From Arabidopsis thaliana (lineage: Eukaryota; Streptophyta; Magnoliopsida; Brassicales; Brassicaceae), in the NCBI RefSeq assembly GCF_000001735.4, contig NC_003074.8, forward strand, positions 21,583,261 to 21,647,260: a DNA stretch of 64,000 bases. The letters run 5' to 3'. Numbering within the stretch: the stretch's first letter is position 1; each line of letters starts with the position of its first letter. The notes below the pieces were generated by a model. The model was not told the origin of the DNA. It was given only the letters and a program-made list of their open reading frames with translations, and did not search any database. Both the position numbers and the translations under genes were made by a program. Below, piece after piece: positions 1 through 10,244 of this stretch.

Positions 1-130
1 GAATCTGAAACCCATTGACTTCAACAATTTCATGAGCATCTTCTGACGACTCCTCCGACCATTCTTCAGATGAAGACGAGTATCTCTGTTCATCATCGCT
101 AGATTCACTACCCTCTGTGTTCCTCGCCAT
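1..130 (-). CDS. 5' exon of a PEARLI-4-like coiled-coil gene (partial, runs off left edge)
   Basis: The ATG is at 130 and the frame stays open to the window edge (43 codons). The peptide starts MARNTEGSESSDDEQ, continues as a Ser/Glu/Asp-rich stretch and reaches 'VEVNGFQ', the block that precedes the coiled-coil exon in every MATH/coiled-coil gene of this array. No MATH exon lies upstream in the 640 bp I can see, so this looks like the coiled-coil-only type, like the gene at 4102-4742. Such genes are usually annotated as phospholipase-like (PEARLI 4) family, a name that is not evidence of enzyme activity. The coiled-coil exon must lie outside the window. Function unknown. Confidence 0.6.
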   Translation of the reverse strand, partial: MARNTEGSESSDDEQRYSSSSEEWSEESSEDAHEIVEVNGFQI

Positions 131-777
131 TGATTACGAAGAGAATATCTCAATTTCAAAACTGGAGATAGATGTCTGAGGATTAATTACCCTAAGTGTT
201 GTTGTAGCTAGGAATGTTGACCAGAGAGGATATTTATATTTGTGGAGTTAAGAGAATGATATTAAGGAATGCATGCATTTTACTCGCCATAAGTTAAAAA
301 TGGTAAAAAAAATTAAACAACCAATCAATATTAATGTTGTACATCCAATCGAGCCACATTTCTGCCGTGTGTCACACTTACAGACATTAGTACTTTTACA
401 GCAAGAAACTTAATTCAAGTAACCTAGCGGAGAGTAATCAACCATCCCCAAAAAAACTCTATACAAAATGAGTATACATAAGATATAAGTCTATACACAA
501 AATCAAACATAGCCGAATTCATATGCATTTATAATTTAATGGAATTCAATGTTTAAGAAAGTGAAATTTGATTTATTAAACAAAAATACATGTGCGTAAA
601 TCTTAAAACGTTGTCCATAAATGTACAAGTCTTCAAATTTATGTGCCCGTTTACAGCTATAAATGTTCATTTCTTGGACTTCCTGCTGTTACTTATATAT
701 ATGGTCACCAATCAACCTCTTTTACTATATATATAAATGGGGCTCTCAGGTTGACAAACAAACAAAATTTGGAGATC
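131..777. other. intergenic: promoter of the left-edge gene and 3' flank of the DUF26 gene
   Basis: AT-rich, with no convincing gene. Short open frames at 643-924 (+) have no family features and overlap the 3' end of the DUF26 gene on the other strand. A TATATATA-like run lies at 693-705 and another at 728-736. Confidence 0.5.
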
Positions 778-1770
778 TCATCGAACAGTGTCAAGAAAAG
801 GGTAAATCTCATATCTAAAGTTACAACTCCCACTCAAAACTCTCCCTCCTTCTTTACCATCACAACATTTAGGAAGCTCCCCTATAATCTTATCCAAACA
901 CGTCTTACAAACCGTAAACCATAAATCCCGTCTACACTGCACCATTCCGTAAAGCTTCATCTTCCCGAGTTTCATCTCCCCTGTCTCGTACAACAATAAC
1001 TTATCTGATCTGCGAGTAGCCTTTGCGGTCAGCTCAGTGAGTAGAGCCTTTGTCTTCACATTGAACAACGCTGGATCGCTTACTTTCTTTGTGCTGTACA
1101 TATAGAACTTGTTCTTGTCATCGATCTTCTCGAAGAAAGCGGTTGGAGAAATCTTGAGAAGACATTTATCAAACCATACTATTCCCGCCTTGTTCATAGG
1201 ACATCTTCTACGCAGCTTTCATATTCATATACATAACGATACCACAATCAAAAACAAATATTACACTCGTACACACTAATCTATGTACGATATATAGTTT
1301 TTTTTTTACAAGTGCTAAATGACTACCAATATTTATCAATTATAAGCTCAGTCGAGATATTGTCTCATTTTTGGAAAAGTAAAAGATTGTGTTATCTTTA
1401 AAAAAAAGTATTGACGTGTGTGTGACGTTACCTCGGAGGTGGCAGTGGAGAGGCAGGAACCACACTTGGAGCCGTAGGAGTCACCCCGGCACTGGAGCAA
1501 GATGTAGACGGTATTGGGATCGTCACCATGATAGGCATAGACAAAACCTCTTACAAAAGTGTCTTTATACATGTCATTGGTGAGAAAGTTGAGGTTTCCT
1601 TCGTACGGGCTCTTGGACTTGTATTTCCCTTCAGCCTCGGAGCATTTGTGGTATAGATATGAGTTGGTCTCGTTCATGGACGAAACACTGCGTATAAAGA
1701 AGACTTGTATGGCTACCATGGCCAAGTTAAGGACCAAAGCGATGCGTTTTGGTATGAAGGATGAAGACAT
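778..1770 (-). CDS. DUF26 cysteine-rich repeat secretory protein (two Gnk2-type domains)
   Basis: Two exons, 1432-1770 and 778-1215, joined in phase 0 (donor GAG|GTAACG, acceptor GAAAG|CTGCG), give about 258 residues. The first 30 residues form a hydrophobic signal peptide (MSSSFIPKRIALVLNLAMVA...). Each half carries one DUF26 signature C-X8-C-X2-C: CRGDSYGSKCGSC in exon 1 and CRRDLWFTVCKTC in exon 2. There is no transmembrane segment or kinase domain, so this is the secreted short class rather than a CRK receptor kinase. Related DUF26 proteins are apoplastic or plasmodesmal and some bind mannose; the ligand here cannot be inferred. It lies head to tail between MATH-cluster members on the same strand. 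The exon 2 acceptor was chosen because it keeps frame and gives the usual 'RCP' before 'IVWFDKCLL'. Confidence 0.85.
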
Positions 1771-2306
1771 TGTTTTTGATTCTCGATCTTCCTTTCTTAC
1801 GCAGAAGAATGCTTTATTGTAAATTGGGTGAAATGGTTATGTCAAAACGACTTTTTTGGTGTATTTACCTTACAAAAATTCGGTTGATTTAGAAGAGCTG
1901 CTTTTTTGTTTGGTTCTGTAACGGACACGAGAGAAATGTTAGGAGTTGTGTGACTTGGTATAAGCGGTGAGTGAAGGGCCGATGAAAAAGTCAAAATTTA
2001 AAGGTTTGACTGAGTTAAAACTTTTATAAATTACTAGTACTGTGACATCGGTATATAAAGATTTTGGACCTGTGTTTTTCCAGTATTAACATACGATAAA
2101 TTGCATCTCATTACTGTTTAATCAAATGAACAAGAATGGTTTGTTCTTGCCATTACATAGACAGAGTTTGACTTTGGTAACTAAATACCTGTTAAGCATT
2201 TGGATATCTCTTTATGAAATGCAAAAATAAGATTGCCAAACATTGAGGTTTCATCGTTAAGCTGTTTCAGTCCCACTACTTAGCACCTAGATCAGGATTT
2301 TGCAAA
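1771..2306. other. intergenic
   Basis: Holds the DUF26 gene promoter (a TATATAAAG box on the + strand at 2053-2061 faces the wrong way for that gene) and the 3' flank of the next minus-strand copy. I see no gene, repeat or RNA here. Confidence 0.4.
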
Positions 2307-3163
2307 TCAGTAAAAAATATCTTTGAACGATAGAGGAGCTCTTGCAGCCAACACCTTCTCTTTTTCCTTCTGCATCTGAGATTCAAGATCCAAGACCATG
2401 TGCTTCAGCTTCTGCAACTGTTCTTCCATTGTTTCTAGCCGGACCACACTACTCTCCCCCAACTTCTTCTTTTCAGAGACATCATTCAGCTTCGTCTTCA
2501 GCCAATCCAATTTAAAGCCAACATCAATCAGATCGACAAGTGTCTCATCAGCATTACTCAGATCATCATCAGAGAGCTTATCTGGAGACTGGCACAATGT
2601 CTCAATGAGACTAAGAAGTGCATCCATGTATGCTTTTCTGATCTGTTGGTTCTTAGGACGGAAACCTATTGCTGTGTCCGGGTGTCTTTTGAAGATTTGG
2701 CTCACTGATTGTACCTGCAAGCAAGAACAACATAAACTACATGAGAACCAAGATTTTAAGGTTAAAATCTGAAAACAAGTTAAGTTAGTTTGTGTTCTTA
2801 CTTGTGAAGCAAGAACCTGAAAACCATTGACATCAATGGTTTCCAGAAAATCACTAATCCACCACGACTCATAAAAAGATTCCTTATTGTTACACTCTGT
2901 ACCAAAATTTTCTACTGTCTTCGAGGTGTACACCATGGACTTCCATTGGTGGAGAGATGAAGCATCATCATCATCCGGATACTCTTCAACTGTACCATCC
3001 TCAAACAGATCTTCTTTCGCGGTATCATCAGTATCCGCTTCGGAAACTATGACATTGTTACATTTCATACCACGATTTCCTACTGAACGAAAAGCTTTAT
3101 TCCATGCATTCAATTGGTTCAAAGGACATATTTCCTGACCTTCATCATCAGAAACAGGAGATG

Positions 3164-3214
<51 letters not shown>

Positions 3215-3662
3215 AATCTTCTTCAAATGCATCATCATCATCATCATCTAAACTCTCTTCAGATTCATCATCATCATCTAAAACCTCTTCAGATGCATCA
3301 GTATCATCTAAACCCTCTTCAGATGCATCATCATCATCATCATTATCATCCAAATCTTCTTCAGATGAATCATCATAATCATCCAAATCTTCTTCAGAAG
3401 CATCAGTAGCTGGATCTCCTTCTTTCCAGCACAGAGGTTCAGTTATCTTCACAGTATCCTTTGGTACATCAATAACTGGAAGAATCTGTACCTCAGCGAC
3501 AATAATGAGTCTATCTCTCACGAGAAATCCATTGCCTCTAGCATCTGTACCTTACCAATTGCAGTCAGAGGCTACGAAGGTGCGAGAGTAGCAATTGTTA
3601 TGTTGCAATGAACAGAAGTTTTTCAAAACCCAACTGAATCTTGTCTCCTTTTGCTTGCTCAT
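2307..3662 (-). pseudogene. degenerate MATH / poly-Asp / coiled-coil gene with central MATH exon deleted
   Basis: MATH exon 1 is intact from the ATG at 3662 (MSKQKETRFSWVLKNF... to 'SDCNW'). It then runs directly, in the same frame, through a leftover splice donor (TGG TAA G) into the second half of MATH exon 3 ('GNGFLVRDRLIIVAEV'). All of exon 2, both introns and the start of exon 3 are missing. The frame continues open through a very acidic linker (Asp run of 16, plus many D/E clusters, 3130-3440) to '[14 protein letters not shown]' (exon edge 2802). It is spliced to a normal coiled-coil exon 2307-2714 ('VQSVSQIFKRHPD' to 'PLSFKDIFY'). With the in-frame TAA a full protein cannot be read from the exon 1 ATG, and no ATG lies between that stop and residue 'MKCNN' far downstream. 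Databases may carry it as a PEARLI-4 family gene starting inside the linker. It is related to the intact 36270-37989 gene. Confidence 0.7.
3165..3213. repeat. (ATC)n trinucleotide microsatellite coding poly-Asp
   Basis: An almost uninterrupted ATC/CAT repeat (GAT on the coding strand) encodes a run of 16 Asp in the acidic linker. Shorter GAT clusters follow between 3225 and 3380. Length variation between accessions is expected for this kind of repeat. Confidence 0.9.
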
Positions 3663-4101
3663 TATTCTTGATGAAACGGTTGAAAGTGGCGGAGCACAAT
3701 AGAGAATCACTGAATCGGAAAAGCAATAGAAACTGGATCTACCTCTTGAAAGTTTGTTAGCGAGTCTAGGGTTTACGGTTGGTGGATAGAGTTGTAGAAG
3801 AATATATTTTTTAGCTTTTTAAGATAAAGATCATATAGAAAGTAAATAAATTAATAGATCAAAATAAATAAATAGATAAAGACCATATTCAATATAAATA
3901 AATTGACTTTATTAACTAATTAAGATGCTTAGATTATTCATAAAAAAAATACGAATTCAAAATATAACAAGTCAAACCCTTTTAACTTATTTGATACTTG
4001 ATTCACAAGTATCCAAGATAAAACCTTAAAAGTCTGTAACGGAAAGGAAATTGCAAACTTCATTTATTCAACCTTGACAAGTGTCACTCTAACGGGCAAC
4101 C
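3663..4101. other. intergenic, partly duplicated at 7510-7800
   Basis: The part near 3720-4020 matches, with gaps, the sequence at 7510-7810. Shared words include 'AGTTTGTTAGCGAGTC' upstream of the start and 'CTTATTTGATACTTGATTCA' near the 3' end of the next gene. This marks an old duplication of the unit [MATH 5' end + coiled-coil gene 3' end]. Confidence 0.55.
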
Positions 4102-4742
4102 TCAAACCATTCTTTTTTTCAATTGAGCCATGGACAGTTGATTTGCTTTCTCTTTTTTAAGGTCGGATTCCAAATCGGACAAAGTAAGCTTTCGCTTATT
4201 GACCTGTTCCTCGAGTTCTCTGATCCGGACACCACTAATTCTCTGTTTCTCTTTCTTCAAGTAAGCTTCATCCAACTTCTGACGCAACCAACCCACTTTC
4301 AAACCTGCTTTCGTAAGATCAAAAAGCGTACTCTCTGCTTTATCTAGGTCTTCCATGGAAAGTGCCTTTGTCGACTGGGACAATGTCTCACTTATGTCGA
4401 CGAGGACATCCATGTAAGCATTCTTAAGTTGTTGATTCTTTAAATCAAAGTTTGAAGTCAGATCTGGATGTTTTTTTAACATTTGACTGACCAAATTTTC
4501 CTGTGATCAAGTAAAATGTAAACCAAAAATGGTCAAGTATAGTCGAATTATCTTAAAATTAAAGAGATGATAAATAAATTTTTGTTCGAGCACATAGAAT
4601 TGGATTATTTAGTACTTACTTGTGAAGGAAGAACATGAAACCCATTGACTTCAACAGTTTCTTCATCTTCCGACGAATCTTGAGAAGGAGAAAAATCACC
4701 ATCGTCACTGTCGTTAGCCTCGCAACTATTTTCCTTCAACAT
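4102..4742 (-). CDS. short PEARLI-4-like coiled-coil protein without a MATH domain
   Basis: Two exons: 4620-4742 (MLKENSCEANDSDDGDF..., acidic, ending 'TVEVNGFHVLPSQ') and 4102-4500 ('ENLVSQMLKKHPD' to 'AQLKKRMV'), joined in phase 0, giving about 173 residues. The second exon is the family coiled coil, with heptads from about residue 110. The frame stays open upstream to 4838 but contains no other ATG, so 4742 is the start. This also leaves a normal distance to the (TA)n run at 4843-4864, the likely TATA region. The product is an acidic head plus coiled coil, the same architecture as the left-edge gene, and may work by pairing with MATH/coiled-coil proteins (inference). A broken copy of its second exon lies at 7892-8126. 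Confidence 0.7.
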
Positions 4743-4842
4743 TATTCGATGAGAATCTCTCAGCTTACAAACCGCAGTGTTGGTACAAATAAGAAGAAGC
4801 CAGAGGATCACAAAATGGGTGTTGAAACGTCGCCACAACAGA

Positions 4843-4864
4843 ATATATATATATATATATATAT
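4843..4864. repeat. (TA)n microsatellite at the promoter of the 4.1-4.7 kb gene
   Basis: A perfect TA run about 100 bp upstream of the ATG at 4742. Similar TA runs sit at the equivalent place upstream of other members (about 23490-23508 and 24613-24630), so they probably serve as TATA regions. Confidence 0.7.
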
Positions 4865-4902
4865 AAAGAAAATGCAGGCATTCTTAATTAGTAACATATT
4901 TA

Positions 4903-4932
4903 TGAACCTTGACTCATCGTGACTTGATATTC
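4903..4932 (-). promoter_or_regulatory. recurrent promoter block, copy 1
   Basis: Contains CTTGACTCATCGTGACTTGA, shared with the blocks near 21040, 23300, 23530, 24680, 29470, 33260 and 34430. On the + strand it includes TTGACT, a W-box core (TTGAC[CT]) of the type bound by WRKY factors. It lies about 160 bp upstream of the ATG at 4742 and next to the TA run. Confidence 0.5.
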
Positions 4933-5810
4933 TTTTGGCATAACTACGAATAAACTAATATTGGTAACCAGCGAATAGATGGAATTAAATTGTATCCATC
5001 AACTTGATCCGCTTGTTTGGTAGCGACTCTTCGTGTGTCAAACTATATTCATTTATCAGGGAAAAAACAAAAACTGTCTTCGTACACAAAGACATTACTT
5101 TTTCATCAAGGCAGTGGGGGAAAAATTGACAGAAACAAGGTATTGCCCCTATAACTTTGTTTTTGGGCAATAAAAAACCCCTAAAACTGAATCATTCCTA
5201 TGATAAAATCTCCTACAAATTGTTCATTCATTGGCGCAATCGATATGCAAGTCATCCTGGGGAATTTGTTTTGACTATATATTGATTACATATTCTATGA
5301 TCAATCCTTTACAGAAATCAATAGATTTTACGTTTTATTAATGCATTGTGGATATTTCCAAGACATTGGTACCTTTTATCTTCCTAAGTTTTAAGAGGAT
5401 TCATTAGCAAGAACAAACCACAACACCAAGTAGACCCAACTCCAAGTGTCTTAAGAACACTAGGACATTAAACAATATCACCAAAAAATCATTTGCACAT
5501 CGCTCTTTTGTGCAAATTAACTTCGAATCATAGCAAATTTGTTAAGTAGTAAATAATACTAAACCTAAAGTATGTAAGATCTGAACCAAACCAAAACTAA
5601 TACAAATCAAATTAGTTCGACCAGTGTTAAATTATCTCAAATCAAACTAAACTGATACTGAACCAAACTCGATTCTTAACCAGAATTTGACCTAACCAGA
5701 CTTTAAAAGGGTTTAAGCCGGCTGATATTTTGAGTTTAGCCGGTTTAGAACGGTCAATGTGAGTCTAAAGAAATTAAAACAGATTTCCGGTTTACGGTGA
5801 CACCGGTTTA
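4933..5810. other. intergenic with 3'-flank repeat and AACC-type repeat
   Basis: Holds upstream promoter sequence, then the 3'-flank module (5240-5470, listed separately), then an A/C-rich stretch (about 5580-5780) full of 'AACCAAACTCGATTC'-like words that recur at 30130-30260, 36080-36200 and 38120-38560. No gene seen. Confidence 0.45.
5240..5470. repeat. 3'-flank module, copy 1 (others at 8128-8357 and 19270-19406)
   Basis: Shares long stretches with 8128-8350, from 'CGATATGCAAGTCAT' through 'CTTTTATCTTCCTAAGTTTT' to 'CTCCAAGTGTCTTAA'. The last 130 bp also match 19270-19406. In copies 2 and 3 the module lies directly 3' of a coiled-coil exon; here about 340 bp of AACC-type repeat separates them. 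Confidence 0.7.
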
Positions 5811-7141
5811 TCAAACAACATCATCGAACTTTAGAGGAGCTCCAACGGACAGAACCTCTGACTTCTTCTTCTCACACTTGTGCATCAATTCATGAAGTTG
5901 TTGCTCTATTCCTTGGAGTATGATCAAACCAGACTGTTCTTTCTCCTTCTTTTCTTTCACATGGTCCAGCTTCTTCTCTAACCAATCCACCTTAAATCCC
6001 GCATCTTTCAAGTATGTCAACGCAATGTCTACTTCCACAAGATCTTCATTTGAGAGCTCCTGGAGAGATTGGCACATCGTCTCAATTACGTTGACAAGGA
6101 AATTCATGAATGTTTTCCTCAGATGTTGGTTCTTTACTTGGAATCCTACTGCAATGTCTGGATGTTTTTTAAAAATACGTCTCACAGATTCTACCTGCAA
6201 GTGTAAGTACAAATATACAAAGCATATCAGCGAGAACATTCTTTGGAGATCTGGATACATATGATCTTGAGGTCATTCTTAAGTTTCTTTACCTGTGAAG
6301 GAAGAACTTGAAACCCATTAACATCAATGCTTTCCTTCACTTGTTGAGCCACCTCTTGAGTCTTGTTGATTAAATCATTAGGCTGAATAATTTCCTTCAC
6401 TTGTTGAGCCACCTCTTGAGTCTTGTTGATTAAATCACTAGACTTAATAATTTCCTCTGATTCATCTAGTGTGCCAATAACTTCAAGAAATTCTACTTCA
6501 GCAACAATCATGACTTGTCCATTTACCAAAAATCCACCATCTTTGGCATTAAGTTCGGTAAGTAGAAGCATGTTTTCAAAACCCCATCCGGGAGCATTCT
6601 GATCAAACCAGCGCTGCGTTTCTGTAACAATTCATACTCATTACTTAATCAACCACAAATAAAGCTCTGATGAACTATATGCGCCGTAAGAGTAAGATTT
6701 AAACAACCCAACTACACACAAACATAATCAAAATGACCTTAAAAAAAACGAATCAACTAGTAATGAGCAAACTTAAGTAAGAATGACCTTGTTGTACAGA
6801 GAGTTCTTGCGAAAGCTGATTTACTATACATGCACGAAATTTGACGTATCTTCTCCATCCAGAAGGCAATGATTTAAAATCAGCAACTTCTAAATACAAA
6901 GAAAGGTAATCTGCTTTATATCCCTTAGGAAAGGCAACAAGACGCCTGCAAGAAAACCCAAAGAAAAAGAATTGTCAAACTCGATATCACCTAAGCCGAC
7001 TAGCAAACATGAACACGAGGTACTTTTTTTTTACCATTTGCAGTCACCAATCACGACTGGAACAGAATGACATCTCTCAGAGTTCAAAGAGGAGAAATTC
7101 TTTATCTCCCAACAAAACTTCTTATCAACTGCCTTCGCCAT
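5811..7141 (-). CDS. MATH domain and coiled-coil protein
   Basis: Four exons (7035-7141, 6788-6945, 6293-6621, 5811-6194; phases 2, 1, 0) give 325 residues. MATH is about residues 5-130 ('[14 protein letters not shown]', '[20 protein letters not shown]', '[11 protein letters not shown]', '[11 protein letters not shown]', '[15 protein letters not shown]'). The linker holds a perfectly in-frame 20-residue tandem duplication (60-bp units at 6331-6390 and 6391-6450), followed by '[13 protein letters not shown]'. The coiled coil ('[13 protein letters not shown]' to 'PLKFDDVV') fills the last 127 residues. MATH domains bind peptide partners and the coiled coil probably oligomerises. It is the first intact copy of the array; locus order suggests At3g58340. 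Specific role unknown. Confidence 0.85.
6331..6450 (-). repeat. 60-bp in-frame tandem duplication in the MATH linker
   Basis: Two 60-bp units starting 'TTTCCTTCACTTGTTGAGCC' (+ strand) differ at only about five bases. They encode two 20-residue repeats '[14 protein letters not shown]..' in the linker of the 5811-7141 gene. The near identity points to a recent duplication. Confidence 0.9.
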
Positions 7142-7891
7142 TGGATTTTGTTGTAATCAAACTAACCTACACCTGGAGAAAGAGAAAACCTCTTTTAACT
7201 GAATGTCACACACATGTATATATATTCAGAAAACCAATTGACCCCAACGAAAACACACTCGCGAGAAACAAAATAAGACCAATAAAAAAACCTAAGCATA
7301 TGAAGTAGGAATTCCTTGCGATTGAACTACATGCAAGAATATGAAGTGAATTGCACACACAAATTTGTAAACCAAACAAATCAATCAATCATCATGTGAT
7401 AAATTAAATCTCGATGAACAAAAACCAACATACATCTCAAATAATCACCATAAACTCGAACAAAGAGGAGAGAATAAAAAACTGAAGGAAATCTAGTAGT
7501 GGATTTACCTTTTGAAAGTTGAAAGTTTGTTAGCGAGTCGCTAGCTAGGGTTTATAGCTTTACTCTTTTGTACCGCGATGGCGCGATATATATGGGAGAT
7601 CAGTTAAGATAAGGACTGCGCGTTTACGCGTTCCAAAAAATAAATACATAAAATAGATTCGTTAAATCAAAACTTGGATTAAATAATTAAGATGCGTAGA
7701 TAATTCTGATAAAGTAGTACGCACGCATTTTCAAAATAAAACTTGCAAAAACCTTAAGAGTAAAGCGTTAAGACTTATTTGATACTTGATTCACAAGTAA
7801 CGACGAGAGAAACCTAAAATCTCCAACACAAGGAAGGTGCTGAAATAAGGAATGGAGAAGTAAAAAGACTAATGATTTATGATTCATGCAT
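7142..7891. other. intergenic: promoter of the 5811-7141 gene and duplicated flank
   Basis: A TATATATGG-like box near 7587 (reading leftward) and the GTTTGTTAGCGAGTC word (about 7525) are shared with the flank at 3720-3760. The rest is AT-rich. Short open frames at 7009-7308 and 7206-7388 show no family similarity. Confidence 0.4.
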
Positions 7892-8126
7892 TCAAACAAC
7901 ATCCCTGAAACTAATTCGAACTTTAGAAGCCAAAGCGGCAGCTTTCTCTTTCTTAAGTTCGGATTCCAAATCAGACAAAGCCAGCTTTCGCTTCTTGATC
8001 TGTTCCTCGAGTTCTTTGATCCTGGGACCACTAACTCTCTGTTACTCCTTCTTCAAGTAAGCCTGAAGCAACTTCTGACGCAACCAAACCACTTTCAAGC
8101 CTGCTCTAGTAAGACCAAAAAGCGTA
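7892..8126 (-). pseudogene. truncated coiled-coil exon, copy of the 4102-4500 exon
   Basis: The minus strand reads 'TLFGLTRAGLKVVWLRQKL', then a stop (TAA, 8042-8044), then 'RIKELEEQIKKRKLALSDL' and ends 'VRISFRDVV' at a stop (7892-7894). It is closely similar to residues in the second half of the 4102-4500 exon. Homology to that exon stops abruptly at 8126, and from 8128 the sequence matches the unrelated 3'-flank module at 5240. The 5' half and the acidic exon are absent. Confidence 0.8.
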
Positions 8127-8127
8127 T

Positions 8128-8357
8128 TCGATATGCAAGTCATTATGTTGAATTTGTTTTGAGTAATATAGATTCTATACTCTCTATATATGATCAACTC
8201 TTTACAGAAATCAAGAGAGTTACATTTTACAACATTGTGGATATATACAACACAGGGTCTCTTTTATCTTCCTAAGTTTTAAGAGGACTCATTAGCAAGA
8301 ACATCCCACAACACCAAGTAAAACCAAACTCCAAGTGTCTTAAAAACACAAGAAGCA
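8128..8357. repeat. 3'-flank module, copy 2
   Basis: Near-copy of 5240-5470, directly 3' of the RTM3 coiled-coil exon. Its left edge is a recombination junction with the coiled-coil fragment 7892-8126. Confidence 0.7.
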
Positions 8358-9576
8358 TCAAACAATATCATCGAATGAGATAGGAGCTTTTGCAGTCGAC
8401 ACTTTTGCCTTCTCCTTCTCAACCAGAGCTTCCATTTCTAAACACTTCTGCTTCATGTCCTTCAACTCTTCCTCCATTTCTTGCAGCCCAGTCTCACTAG
8501 CCTCCTCATTCTCCTTCTTTTCTGACACTTCATAAAGTTTCTTCTCCAACCAATCCAGTTTAAATCCAGCATCTCTCATGGATCCCAGTGCATCGTAAGC
8601 ATCCAACAGATCATCCTTTGACATTTGCTGAGGTAACTGGCTCAGAGTCTCAATCAGACTGAGTAGTAGACTCATGTAACCTGTCCTGAGATTTGGGTTC
8701 TTTGGACGTAAATCAGATGCAAGCTCTGGGTGTTTTGCAAACATACGACTCACAGATTTTGCCTGTGAGTGAAAAAGGTGAAAATGAAGTAGAATGCATA
8801 TCCAAATAGAAGTTCCCGGAGACACCACAAAAGCACCATATCATAGAACAAACACATCGTGTTTTCTCTCGTGGATAAAATTTCTACACAAAATGATGTT
8901 ATTTTCTTACTTGTGAAGGAAGGAGTTGAAAGCCATTAACATCCACAGTTTCCGTGATTGTTGAAGTTTCCTCTGTCACATCTAATTTGCCAATAGTTTC
9001 AAGAACTTTGATCTCGACAACAATCTTAAGTTCCCCGTTTAACAGAAATCCGCTATCTTTGGCATGAATTTCATTTAGGGGACACATGGATGAAAGACCC
9101 CAGTTGGTAGTCTTCTCATCAAACCACTGTTCTAGTTCTGTAAAATCAATCACACACAAAAAAAAATAATAATAAAAAAAATTAGAGAGGAACTCTTGCA
9201 AAGCTAGCAGTGGTAATAAGTTCTTACCATTAAGTTTTGACTGAGAGAGTTTATCTGATAATTGATTTACTAGAGTTAGACGAAATTTAGTGTGTCTTCT
9301 CCATCCAGAAGGCAGAGAAGTAGGAACAGCAACACCAAGAAACAAGGACAAAGAATTAGCATTATTATATCCCTTGGGATAGGCCCGTAGATGCCTGAAC
9401 AAAAATAAAAGAAAACAAAAGATATCAAGGAAACCTAAAATAGACTAAAAACATAAGAAAAATTCTTACCATTTGCAGCCACCAACGACAAAATGATCAG
9501 AATAAATGAGGTCAGATAGCAAAGAGGCGAAATTTTTAATTGTCCAAGTGATCTTCTTATCGAATTGCTTCCCCAT
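8358..9576 (-). CDS. RTM3: RTM3: MATH and coiled-coil protein restricting potyvirus movement
   Basis: Four exons (9470-9576, 9228-9394, 8911-9137, 8358-8762) give exactly 301 residues, the length I recall for Arabidopsis RTM3. MATH covers about residues 6-130 ('[19 protein letters not shown]', '[20 protein letters not shown]', '[11 protein letters not shown]', '[11 protein letters not shown]', '[15 protein letters not shown]'). The linker ends '[14 protein letters not shown]', and the coiled coil runs from '[13 protein letters not shown]' to 'APISFDDIV'. RTM3 is known to act with RTM1 and RTM2 in phloem to block long-distance movement of some potyviruses and to interact with RTM1; this is literature knowledge, not visible in the sequence. 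Identification rests on remembered sequence, length and neighbour order. All splice sites are canonical and no damage is seen, so the allele looks functional. Confidence 0.8.
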
Positions 9577-10244
9577 TGATACTTGGTGAAGCTTCCTCTG
9601 CAATCAAACTAACAGAACATTTAAAAAATTAAAAAGCAAATCAAAGAAAAAACTAGCACAACATGAAGAGAAGAAAACCCTTGGAATCCAAGCTGAGATC
9701 TCAACTAACAATATCAAGCAGCATATCTATATATATGGTTTCGAAGCCTCAAAAGTTTGATGATTTGTTAATCATTTAGATTACGTACATGAGGGATACG
9801 AATCGCTTGCGGATCCTCTTAGGGTTACTTGGAGCATGGGCAACCTAGATTCTGTCTTTGGGGAAAAGGGATAACTTTTGAACGAATCTTCTTTCTCTTT
9901 CTTTCCATCTCGATGAGATTCTTCTTCTTCCTCGTTCTTATCTCGACCATATTCTTCAGACTCTCTCATGTCAGCTACTTCTTTCTCCTCTCAATTTATT
10001 TCCCTTATTTTCTCTCATGTATTTTGATTTTGGTACTTTTTTTAGACAAAGCTGTGATCATATTTTTTTTGTCATCATAACAGTAACTCAGATATTAAAA
10101 ATTTGTAAAAAGAATTTTGATGAAACAATGATAGCAGAAACTGTTCCAAAAAGGTGAAATAACGTAGCAGTTGTTAATTTATCTAAACAAAACCACAATG
10201 CAAACGAACAGACCAAGGAGAATAAAATCTCTATCTCAAAAATA
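9577..10244. other. intergenic: RTM3 promoter
   Basis: A TATATATA box at 9725-9734 reads toward RTM3 about 150 bp upstream of its ATG. A long pyrimidine-rich tract (about 9880-10010) has open frames on both strands with no family similarity. No element or module recognised. Confidence 0.4.

Noticed and set aside
3104-3409. Plus-strand frame rich in His (long HHHH runs)
   Set aside because: It is the antisense reading of the GAT (Asp) microsatellite in the acidic linker; no promoter or family support.
4743-4838. Signal-peptide-like N-terminal extension of the 4102-4742 gene
   Set aside because: The upstream frame is open but starts with TTG and contains no ATG; it also overlaps the probable TATA region, so the ATG at 4742 is the start.
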